This document shows, piece by piece, positions 1-5,840 of a stretch of 8,773 bases of DNA. Below the pieces are notes generated by a model. It ran no database searches and had not been told where the DNA came from. It saw only the letters and a program-made list of their open reading frames with translations. Source of the DNA: Pseudoselenomonas ruminantium. Lineage in GTDB: Bacteria; Bacillota; Negativicutes; Selenomonadales; Selenomonadaceae. The number at the start of each line of letters is the position of its first letter. Within the stretch, counting starts at the first letter, position 1. Location of the stretch: positions 1 to 8,773 of the forward strand of contig DJYL01000012.1 in NCBI GenBank assembly GCA_002448495.1, written 5' to 3'. Made by a program: the position numbers and the translations under genes.

Positions 1-1671
1 GTTTTTCGGCTCACGGCAGACCCGATTGCGCCCTGAACGCTTTGCCATATAAAGTGCTTCATCCACCCGCTTTAAGAGCTTTGCCGCTGTGTCCTCAGCC
101 CCATGCCATGAGGCTACCCCTATGCTGCTGGTAATATGAATATCCTTACGCAGAATCGTCTCTTCCACCTTAAAGCGCAGTCGTTCAGCAATCTGCATGG
201 CTTCCTCGCCGGTACAATGACGGAAAAGAATAATAAACTCCTCACCGCCCCAGCGCACGAACAAATCTTTTTTCTTGATGTTCCGACGGATTATCTCTGC
301 AAACCCCGCCAGCACTTCATCCCCGACCTCATGCCCATAGGTATCGTTAATCCGCTTAAAAAAGTCAATATCCAGCATGATTACAGAGAATGGTTCTTCC
401 TCATTTTTATGCCGCAGAATTTCTTTCGCCAATACCACTTCCAATTTATTGCGGTTATAGCATTTTGTCAGATTATCCGTTGTGGCTTTTTCAATCGCCT
501 GCGTAACCTCCTGCCTAAGTCCCGCCTCCCGGGTCATCAGCATCCGTTCCCGCTTTATCTGATGCCGTACGATAAAGGCCGCAAACACGCACAGGGAAAA
601 CGTGGTGTACGGCAGTATATAACCATCCAGCACATACCAGTGCTGATACAGGGAAATGCCGTCAACAGTACCTGCGCCCGCCATACAGACCAGCGGCACC
701 AATACTGCTTTCGCATACATATTCCCATAACGTATCGAACGCACAATCGCATAGAGCGCCACCAATTCCATAATAGGAAGAACGACATAAAATACCGCCT
801 GTCCCCGGCTCATGCCGTTAAAGCCCAGAATTTCACCACCTAAAACACCTGCCAACAGCAACACATAGACCGGCACAGTCCAACGCACCAGCCACTTGCC
901 TTTCCTGTCCACCACCTGAAAAATGACGATATTGGCAAAAAGCGGCAAAACATATTCCGACAACTGCATCAAAAAACGCCAAATGCGAGGTGCGTCCAAT
1001 AGATACTGCTTGGAATTGGTTGCACAGAGCATCCAGACCAGAAATGCTGCCACAAAGGCAATAAAAAATTTATAAAGCCGCTTAGGTGCTGCCGGACTGC
1101 CGGCATAAATCAGAATCAGCACCAAAATAAATCCTGCCAGCGGAATATTCATCAAATAGGGCAAATCCTGCCGGAAAATACGCAGCACCTGATTCACATC
1201 GCTATCCAGCCATATCTTTCCAAAATAACCCAGACTGTGCGTTGAAGGAGAATAGGCATGAATCCGCAGTTCCTTTCCCCCACTCCCACTGGGAAGTCTG
1301 ACGATGTGCCAACGCTGCCCATAAGCCATAAACGACGGCCGCAGTTCCCCATATTGGTAGATACAGGCATCCCCTAGCCAAACTTCAAAGGCCTGATCCC
1401 GGGTCTGCAGGAACAGTGACGCATCACGGGGCAGCGTTTCCGGCAGCATGGTTTTCAGCCATATCTTATCCTCACGATGAGGCAAAGACGGTATGCGGGG
1501 AAAGTCAAAAGGCTGCCATTCCTTGCTCTCCTCCGCCTGCCAATACCATTGCCCCTCCAGTTCTGCCGCCAGTCCCGAAACGGGGAACAGCCACAGTACG
1601 AACAGCAAAAAGAGGGTGGTCAGCCGCGGCAAAGCAACAGCCATATACCAATCCGCTGACTTCGCTTGCAA
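1..1671 (-). CDS. Membrane diguanylate cyclase: signal peptide, extracellular domain, 7TM (7TMR-DISM type), GGDEF; 3' end beyond window
   Basis: Translation of the minus strand is open from here to the window edge (557 codons from TTG at 1671), so the C-terminus is cut off by the window. Residues about 19-36 are a hydrophobic signal sequence ending in GLAA. Residues about 37-170 form an extracytoplasmic beta-rich domain resembling 7TMR-DISM extracellular domains, which are thought to bind ligands such as carbohydrates. Seven hydrophobic segments follow, near 172-191, 199-218, 230-254, 261-281, 291-313, 321-342 and 351-372. The GGDEF domain (about 399-557) has DNLTKCYNR, metal-ligand Asp434 in LDIDFFKRIND, and an intact GGEEF at 475-479, so it should make c-di-GMP from two GTP. 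The usual RxxD inhibitory site reads KKKD. I prefer TTG because AGGGGGG lies 6 nt upstream; ATG at 1644 (nine codons in) is the alternative and has a poor ribosome site. The ligand is unknown. Confidence 0.88.
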   Translation of the reverse strand, partial: MQAKSADWYMAVALPRLTTLFLLFVLWLFPVSGLAAELEGQWYWQAEESKEWQPFDFPRIPSLPHREDKIWLKTMLPETLPRDASLFLQTRDQAFEVWLGDACIYQYGELRPSFMAYGQRWHIVRLPSGSGGKELRIHAYSPSTHSLGYFGKIWLDSDVNQVLRIFRQDLPYLMNIPLAGFILVLILIYAGSPAAPKRLYKFFIAFVAAFLVWMLCATNSKQYLLDAPRIWRFLMQLSEYVLPLFANIVIFQVVDRKGKWLVRWTVPVYVLLLAGVLGGEILGFNGMSRGQAVFYVVLPIMELVALYAIVRSIRYGNMYAKAVLVPLVCMAGAGTVDGISLYQHWYVLDGYILPYTTFSLCVFAAFIVRHQIKRERMLMTREAGLRQEVTQAIEKATTDNLTKCYNRNKLEVVLAKEILRHKNEEEPFSVIMLDIDFFKRINDTYGHEVGDEVLAGFAEIIRRNIKKKDLFVRWGGEEFIILFRHCTGEEAMQIAERLRFKVEETILRKDIHITSSIGVASWHGAEDTAAKLLKRVDEALYMAKRSGRNRVCREPKN

Positions 1672-1677
1672 GCATAT

Positions 1678-1684
1678 CCCCCCT
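1678..1684 (-). promoter_or_regulatory. Ribosome binding site favouring a TTG start for the diguanylate cyclase
   Basis: The minus strand reads GAGAGGGGGGATATGCTTG. The purine block ends 6 nt before TTG at 1671, a good spacing. The in-frame ATG at 1644 is preceded only by GCGGATTGGTAT. This site therefore decides the start, although neither option is proven. Confidence 0.5.
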
Positions 1685-1690
1685 CTCGGC

Positions 1691-1722
1691 AAAAAGCTCC
1701 ACCGGAAAACCGATAGAGCTTT
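1691..1722 (-). terminator. Intrinsic terminator after pfkA
   Basis: On the minus strand, 13-nt arms (1722-1710 and 1705-1693) pair fully, with two G-U wobbles, around a TTTT loop. The hairpin is followed by T residues (five Ts counting the end of the arm). In the plus-strand RNA the two wobbles become A-C mismatches, so the element belongs to minus-strand transcripts. It begins 23 nt after the pfkA stop codon and ends about 20 nt before the next gene's start. Confidence 0.75.
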
Positions 1723-1745
1723 ATTATTTACTGTCTATATAGCAA

Positions 1746-2711
1746 TCAGGCCAGCACACGCGCCAAACGCACCAATTCCGGGTTCAGCGTCTTGGTATTG
1801 TTTACGGCATCAAAGAGATTTACACCGACCACCTTGCCTTCGTTGAAGCCAAAGACCACATTGGTCGCACCGGAGATAATCGCAAGAGCTGCCTTTTCCC
1901 CCAGCATGGACGCCTTGATGCGGTCCTCAATGGTCGGCGAGCCGCCGCGCTGAATATGGCCGAGTACGGATACACGGGTATCAATGCCCGTCTTGTCCTC
2001 TACTACTTTGCCCAGGCCTACAGCAGAACCTGCACCTTCAGCCACTACGATAATGCTGTAACGCTTGCCGGCATCATACATAGCCTTGAGTTCATGACAG
2101 ATTTCATCGAGGTCGTATTTCACTTCCGGTACAAGCACATATTCCGCACCGCCGGCGATACCGGCCATCATCGCAAGCCAGCCGGAATTGCGGCCCATAA
2201 CTTCTACGAGCATGATGCGGCGATGAGCCGAAGCCGTATCGCGCAGCTTGTTGATGGCATCCACGATGGTGTTGGCCGCCGTATCACAGCCGATGGTGTA
2301 ATCCATGCCCCATACATCGTTATCAATCGTACCCGGCAGGCCTACGATGGGCATACCCGTTTCCTTGGACAGGAGAGAACCGCCGGTAAGCGAGCCGTCA
2401 CCGCCGATGATAACGAGGCCTTCAATGCCGCGCTTTACGAGATTGTCAAAGCCCTTCTTGCGGCCTTCGGGAGTTTTGAACTCCATACTGCGGGCAGTAC
2501 CGAGGAACGTGCCGCCGCGCTGAATCATATCCGCCACGCTGCGGCTGGTGAGTTCCTGAATATTATCATCAATCATACCGGCATAGCCGTCGTAGATACC
2601 ATAGACCTTCACCCCTTCATGCAGGGCAGTGCGGACTACGGCACGGGCTGCCGCATTCATCCCCGGGCTGTCGCCACCAGAAGTCATTACGGCAATTGCT
2701 TTTTTAATCAT
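1746..2711 (-). CDS. pfkA: ATP-dependent 6-phosphofructokinase
   Basis: Cytoplasmic enzyme that phosphorylates fructose-6-phosphate to fructose-1,6-bisphosphate with ATP, the committed step of glycolysis. At 321 aa it has the usual length of bacterial PfkA (about 320). Visible motifs in order: the N-terminal nucleotide loop TSGGDSPGMNAAARAVVR (10-27); GGDGS (103-107), where Gly at position 106 marks ATP rather than PPi use; PGTIDND (126-132) with catalytic Asp130; MGRNSGWLA (172-180); and the substrate-binding GHIQRGGSP (251-259). ATG at 2711 is preceded by AGGAGA at 2721-2726. The gene sits between a sigma-70 promoter and an intrinsic terminator, so it is probably transcribed alone. Its position after a hexose PTS operon fits a role in using the imported sugar. 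Confidence 0.98.
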   Translation of the reverse strand: MIKKAIAVMTSGGDSPGMNAAARAVVRTALHEGVKVYGIYDGYAGMIDDNIQELTSRSVADMIQRGGTFLGTARSMEFKTPEGRKKGFDNLVKRGIEGLVIIGGDGSLTGGSLLSKETGMPIVGLPGTIDNDVWGMDYTIGCDTAANTIVDAINKLRDTASAHRRIMLVEVMGRNSGWLAMMAGIAGGAEYVLVPEVKYDLDEICHELKAMYDAGKRYSIIVVAEGAGSAVGLGKVVEDKTGIDTRVSVLGHIQRGGSPTIEDRIKASMLGEKAALAIISGATNVVFGFNEGKVVGVNLFDAVNNTKTLNPELVRLARVLA

Positions 2712-2775
2712 GCAAACATCTCTCCTATATAGAATCCATAACTAACACTATCAATTCATAACATACCTATATATT

Positions 2776-2804
2776 ATTTTACGCAAGCAGCCTGTAAATG
2801 TAAA
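2776..2804 (-). promoter_or_regulatory. Sigma-70/sigma-A promoter of pfkA
   Basis: On the minus strand, -35 TTTACA (2804-2799) and -10 TAAAAT (2781-2776) are separated by exactly 17 nt. This predicts a start near 2769 and a leader of about 58 nt. A dyad, GTAAAT N7 ATTTAC (2794-2812), overlaps the -35 box and could be an operator. Confidence 0.7.
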
Positions 2805-2836
2805 GTATTTACGCGCAATTTGTTCGGGAAATATTA

Positions 2837-2862
2837 AAGCCTTCCCCGGTCGGGGAAGGCTT
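2837..2862 (-). terminator. Intrinsic terminator of the PTS operon
   Basis: A perfect 11-bp GC-rich stem, with arms AAGCCTTCCCC (2837-2847) and its complement (2852-2862), encloses a 4-nt loop. It lies 15 nt after the IID stop codon. The downstream minus-strand tail, TTTAATATTT, is an interrupted U-tract, so termination may be less than complete and some read-through into pfkA is possible. Confidence 0.75.
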
Positions 2863-2877
2863 CATATTCACGAAAAA

Positions 2878-3702
2878 TTATTTCACACTCATAATGCCCA
2901 GAGCATAGCATACGATACCGAGAGCAAAGAGACCGAAGATAATCCAGATTGCATTGACCTTGCGGCGCAGCAGAGCCATGCAGGCAAAGGTCATGAGCAG
3001 AGGTACAAGGCCCGGCATCAGCTGGTCGAGGATGCCCTGAACCGTCGTTACCACATGTTCACCCTTGGCGTTGGTGATTTCTGAAACCACCACAGGGATG
3101 TTGACCGAAGTCCATTTGTTAACGAGTGCACCCATGACGAACAGACCGAGGATGGAAGCACCTTCCGTAATCTTCTGGAGCTTGTTGCCGGCGATATCCT
3201 GTACGATGTCCGTACCTTTGGCATAGCCGTACTTGATGCCGTACCAGCGGACAGCAATACGGATGAGGTTAAAGAGTACGAAGAACAGGATAGGACCGAT
3301 GATGCTGCCGGTCAGGGCGAAAGATGCACCGAGAGCAGCGGTAATCGGACGGAGCGTACCCCAGAAAATCGGGTCGCCGACACCGGCCAGAGGGCCCATC
3401 ATACCAACTTTGATACCGTTGATTACACCATCGGGGATGTCAGCACCGTTAGCTTTCTTTTCCTCAAGTGCGGCCGTGATGCCGATAATCGGCGCAGTTA
3501 CGAACGGCTGCGTGTTGTAGAATTCCAGATGACGCTTGATGGCCTTTTTGAGTTCTTCACCTTCATAAAGACGGCGCAGAATAGGAACCATACCGAAGCA
3601 GTAGCCCAGGCCCTGCATACGTTCCATGTTCCAAGATGCCTGCAGGAAATTAGAACGGACGAAAGTCCAGAAAAAGTCGCTAGAAGTAATCTTCTTTTCC
3701 AT
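2878..3702 (-). CDS. manZ: Mannose-family PTS permease subunit IID
   Basis: Membrane subunit that, with IIC, forms the sugar channel of a mannose/fructose/sorbose-family PTS. The 274-aa length is typical of ManZ/LevG. The N-terminal half carries the family's amphipathic region, including ASWNMERMQGLGYCFGMVPILRRLY (22-46), FYNTQPFVTAPIIGITAALEE (61-81) and GMMGPLAGVGDPIFWGTLRP (100-119). Hydrophobic stretches lie near 121-151, 183-195 and 228-271. ATG at 3702 follows AGGAGG with 8-nt spacing. The gene is last in the operon, 36 nt after IIC, and is followed by the operon terminator. The transported sugar cannot be read from the sequence; mannose, glucose, fructose and amino sugars all occur in this family. 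Confidence 0.96.
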   Translation of the reverse strand: MEKKITSSDFFWTFVRSNFLQASWNMERMQGLGYCFGMVPILRRLYEGEELKKAIKRHLEFYNTQPFVTAPIIGITAALEEKKANGADIPDGVINGIKVGMMGPLAGVGDPIFWGTLRPITAALGASFALTGSIIGPILFFVLFNLIRIAVRWYGIKYGYAKGTDIVQDIAGNKLQKITEGASILGLFVMGALVNKWTSVNIPVVVSEITNAKGEHVVTTVQGILDQLMPGLVPLLMTFACMALLRRKVNAIWIIFGLFALGIVCYALGIMSVK

Positions 3703-3738
3703 TATATTATCCTCCTCTAGTTGCTGATTAACACAAGA

Positions 3739-4533
3739 TTAGTCCAGTTCGTCATCAAGGTCGCTGGAGCTTGCGGCGGCAGCCGGAGCAGCAGCAACTT
3801 CCTGATATTTCGGGTTAAGCTGGACGTAAACCACAGCGCAAACGAGGCCGATAACGCCCAGAGCAACCAGGTTGAAATCCGTGAAAGCAGCGACAACGAA
3901 ACCGAGGAAGAAGAACGGCATGAGATACTGTGCGCCCATCATGTTGATGACCATTGCATAACCAACAACTACGATGAAACCGCCGGCAACCTGCAAACCA
4001 CCGGAAATAACAGGCGGAATAGCGTTAAGCATATCCTGTACAGCGCCCGTACCAACCGTCATTGCCACGAGCAGCGCGGGGATACCAACGCGCAGGCCCT
4101 GCAGAATGAGAGCACCATAGTTACAGAGGTCGATACCGAAGAGGTTGCCTTCTTCAGCATAGTCATCAGCTTTATGCTGGAATACTACGGAAATCGTCTT
4201 ACAAATGATAGCCAGAACCTGACCGGCAGCAGCCAGCGGCATAGCGATAGCAATACCCGTTGCCACATCCTGATGGCTGGCCACAACGAGAATCGTAGAA
4301 ATTACGGAAGCCAGAGCAGCATCCGGTGCGATAGCTGCACCGATGTTCATCCAGCCCAGAGCCATCATTTCCAAAGTACCGCCAATGATAATACCAGTGG
4401 TCATATCGCCTAAGATAAGTCCGGTAACCGTGCACGCAATCAGGGGACGATGAGTCTGAAATTCATCGAGGCAGGAGCCCATACCCGCAATCGTGGCGAA
4501 GATAAAGATTAGCAAAACTTGCATAGTGCCCAT
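3739..4533 (-). CDS. manY: Mannose-family PTS permease subunit IIC
   Basis: Integral membrane sugar-translocating subunit, partner of IID. The 264-aa length matches ManY/LevF. Family motifs include DEFQTHRPLIACTVTGLILGD (23-43) and GGTLEMMALGWMNIGAAIAPDAALASVIS (51-79). Further hydrophobic segments lie near 89-116, 138-166, 176-200 and 203-238. The C-terminus is a low-complexity Ala/Pro/Ser stretch ending in acidic SSSDLDDELD (247-264), probably a cytoplasmic tail. ATG at 4533 has GGAGGG with about 8-nt spacing. It is separated from IIB by 80 nt containing a strong hairpin, unlike the tight junctions elsewhere in the operon. Confidence 0.96.
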   Translation of the reverse strand: MGTMQVLLIFIFATIAGMGSCLDEFQTHRPLIACTVTGLILGDMTTGIIIGGTLEMMALGWMNIGAAIAPDAALASVISTILVVASHQDVATGIAIAMPLAAAGQVLAIICKTISVVFQHKADDYAEEGNLFGIDLCNYGALILQGLRVGIPALLVAMTVGTGAVQDMLNAIPPVISGGLQVAGGFIVVVGYAMVINMMGAQYLMPFFFLGFVVAAFTDFNLVALGVIGLVCAVVYVQLNPKYQEVAAAPAAAASSSDLDDELD

Positions 4534-4560
4534 TATATATTCCCTCCATTATGAAAATCC

Positions 4561-4600
4561 TGCGATGGCGGGCTGTCATACACCCCAACCCGCCGTCGCA
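4561..4600 (-). repeat. Intercistronic hairpin between IIB and IIC
   Basis: Twelve-nt inverted arms (4561-4572 and 4589-4600) flank a 16-nt loop. On the transcribed minus strand there is a single internal C-A mismatch. The hairpin starts 13 nt after the IIB stop codon and is not followed by a U-run. I read it as an mRNA-stabilising, processing or translation-tuning structure rather than a terminator, because IIC and IID have no other visible promoter. Confidence 0.65.
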
Positions 4601-4613
4601 AAAATACGGCCAA

Positions 4614-5090
4614 TTATTTGAGGACATCCATCAGCATAACTTTCTTATCCGTATCGACTTTGCGGATTTCCAGTTCAATGCCTTTTTCGTTGAGTTTCTT
4701 GAAGGATTCGATATCCTTGTCATCTACGGAAACAGCACCGGTAATCTGATGCTTGCCTTCATGGAAGCTCATGCCGCCGATGTTGACACTCTTGATGTCC
4801 ACGCCATGTTCCACCATGTAGAGCACGCTGGTCGGATTCGTGAACAGGAGCAGGCATTTTTCATCTGCATACTTCGGATTGTTGTATACGCGAACAGCCT
4901 TTTCGAGGTCAACAACATGAGACTTGATCCCAGCCGGAGCAACCTGCTTTAAGAGCGTTGCGCGGATGGTGTCCTTAGCCACTTCATCATCGCAGACGAT
5001 GATGCGGGTGCACCCCGTAACCTTGGACCAAACAGTAGCTACCTGACCATGGATAAGACGGTCATCAATTCTTGCAAGTACGATATTCAT
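4614..5090 (-). CDS. Mannose-family PTS subunit IIB (cytoplasmic phosphotransferase)
   Basis: Cytoplasmic protein that accepts phosphate from IIA on a histidine and passes it to the sugar as it crosses IIC/IID. The 158-aa length is typical of stand-alone IIB of the LevE/SorB type. The start MNIVLARIDDRLIHGQVATVWSK contains the family's phosphorylated histidine at position 14 (DDRLIHGQV). Its start codon overlaps the IIA stop (TAATG), so the two are translationally coupled, and its ribosome site AGGAGG lies inside the last codons of IIA. In B. subtilis the equivalent P~IIB also phosphorylates LevR to shut it down when sugar is absent; the same loop is likely here. Confidence 0.96.
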   Translation of the reverse strand: MNIVLARIDDRLIHGQVATVWSKVTGCTRIIVCDDEVAKDTIRATLLKQVAPAGIKSHVVDLEKAVRVYNNPKYADEKCLLLFTNPTSVLYMVEHGVDIKSVNIGGMSFHEGKHQITGAVSVDDKDIESFKKLNEKGIELEIRKVDTDKKVMLMDVLK

Positions 5091-5521
5091 TATAAATCCT
5101 CCTCGTCATCATCGGCAATCTGGCTGGCATGGAACGTCTGCAAACCACTGCGGCCTGCTTCGACGGCACGTTCCATCAGCGCCTTGATATCCGAACCATC
5201 ATCAGCGAGCTGCGCACTGCACATCTCGATGAGCATCGGCAGATTCACACCGGTAACAATGCCGTAATTTTCATTGCTGATAACCAGACGGCAAGCAGCG
5301 TTGTACGGGCTGCCGCCAAACAGGTCATTCAAGAACAGCACGCCATCCTTGCAGTCAAGGCCTTTGATGGCTTCTTCATACTTAGCCACCACATCATCCG
5401 GGCCTTCACCGGGAACCAATGTTACCGCTGCCACATTTTTCTGTTCACCGCAGATCATTTCGCAGGAACGAACCAGTTCTTCAGCGAAGATACCGTGAGT
5501 ACCAACAATAATACCAAACAT
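5090..5521 (-). CDS. Mannose-family PTS subunit IIA
   Basis: Cytoplasmic phosphocarrier that takes phosphate from HPr and gives it to IIB. The 143-aa protein opens with MFGIIVGTHGIFAEEL, in which His9 is the expected phosphorylation site (His10 in E. coli ManX). FLNDLFGGSPYNAA (63-76) supplies the conserved Asp66 of the active site. IIA and IIB are separate genes here, as in B. subtilis levD/levE, not fused as in E. coli ManX. ATG at 5521 has a strong AGGAGG with 8-nt spacing. The C-terminus is an acidic tail, DDDEEDL, whose codons double as the ribosome site for IIB. It is the first gene of the operon, downstream of the sigma-54 promoter. EI and HPr are not in this window. Confidence 0.97.
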   Translation of the reverse strand: MFGIIVGTHGIFAEELVRSCEMICGEQKNVAAVTLVPGEGPDDVVAKYEEAIKGLDCKDGVLFLNDLFGGSPYNAACRLVISNENYGIVTGVNLPMLIEMCSAQLADDGSDIKALMERAVEAGRSGLQTFHASQIADDDEEDL

Positions 5522-5612
5522 TCTCTCTACCTCCTAAAAAATTTCCCCAAAATTATTATTTATGGTTGAATTTGAACGTTTTTGGCTTTTTTTGCCTTAC
5601 GCCCCTATATAA

Positions 5613-5628
5613 TGCAAGACGCGTGCCA
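5613..5628 (-). promoter_or_regulatory. Sigma-54 (-24/-12) promoter of the PTS operon
   Basis: The minus strand reads TGGCACGCGTCTTGCA, a full match to the sigma-54 consensus TGGCAC N5 TTGCW. The GG and GC dinucleotides are correctly spaced. Counting from the -12 position (5614), transcription should start at a G near 5602, giving a leader of about 81 nt to the IIA start. The adjacent levR-like gene encodes a sigma-54 activator, which supports the call. Confidence 0.93.
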
Positions 5629-5633
5629 ACTTT

Positions 5634-5644
5634 GTGTATCAAAA
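5634..5644. promoter_or_regulatory. GATAC-type site just upstream of the -24 box
   Basis: The 11-mer TTTTGATACAC occurs on the minus strand here and on the plus strand at 5731-5741, forming a perfect widely spaced inverted repeat. This copy lies at about -32 to -42 from the predicted start. It may be a second regulator contact that helps looping or blocks the polymerase; its function is inferred. Confidence 0.4.
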
Positions 5645-5714
5645 ACGAAATTTTATCTTTTCGTTTGTTTTCCCCATGTTTTTCACTTATTTTTCATAAA
5701 AGTTTTTTATTTAT

Positions 5715-5766
5715 GATACTATAAGTATTATTTTGATACACTTTAATACGCTTTCCGATACTCTTT
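5715..5766. promoter_or_regulatory. Putative LevR upstream activating sequence (phased GATAC repeats)
   Basis: GATAC cores lie at 5715, 5735 and 5757, with a degenerate AATAC at 5745. The last three sit in the repeated decamers GATACACTTT, AATACGCTTT and GATACTCTTT. Spacings of 20, 10 and 12 bp keep the sites close to one face of the helix. The first copy overlaps a perfect dyad, ATACT ATA AGTAT (5716-5728). The block lies about 113-164 bp upstream of the predicted start, similar to the roughly -125 activator site known for B. subtilis LevR. The AT-rich DNA in between could bend to help looping. Confidence 0.6.
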
Positions 5767-5790
5767 GCACAAAAATGACCCCTATCACGC

Positions 5791-5832
5791 AAAAAAAAAT
5801 ACACTATGACAATTGTCATGGTCATAGTGTAT
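5791..5832 (-). terminator. Intrinsic terminator of the levR-like gene
   Basis: A perfect 12-bp stem, with arms ATACACTATGAC (5799-5810) and GTCATAGTGTAT (5821-5832), has a 10-nt loop. On the minus strand it is followed directly by a run of eight Ts (5798-5791). It begins 8 nt after the stop codon. A second perfect palindrome, ATGACAATTGTCAT (5806-5819), is nested in it and competes with the main stem. Confidence 0.9.
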
Positions 5833-5840
5833 AAACTGTA

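Noticed and set aside
136..843. Plus-strand open frame of 235 codons opposite the diguanylate cyclase
   Set aside because: The minus strand here translates into a continuous 7TM plus GGDEF protein running off the window edge. The plus-strand frame is its shadow.
2697..2726. Tiny upstream ORF ATGTTTGCATGA overlapping the pfkA start
   Set aside because: Its ATG lies only 2 nt after the AGGAG core, too close for efficient initiation, and three codons carry no recognisable leader sequence.
1956..2732. Long plus-strand open frame opposite pfkA (258 codons)
   Set aside because: It mirrors a textbook PfkA on the other strand and shows no motif of its own, so it is a shadow.
3721..4413. Long plus-strand open frame opposite IIC (230 codons)
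   Set aside because: It lies wholly against a clear IIC gene, and its translation is rich in Asn, His and Arg with no recognisable fold. It is a codon-bias shadow.
5584..5596. GGC-T7-GCC element in the leader of the PTS operon as a riboswitch or hairpin
   Set aside because: A 3-bp stem is too short to support any structured RNA element.
5740..5762. Possible catabolite control (cre) site within the PTS activator region, minus strand CGGAAAGCGTATTA
   Set aside because: It matches the cre consensus only in part, with the outer bases wrong, and is better explained by the GATAC repeat array.
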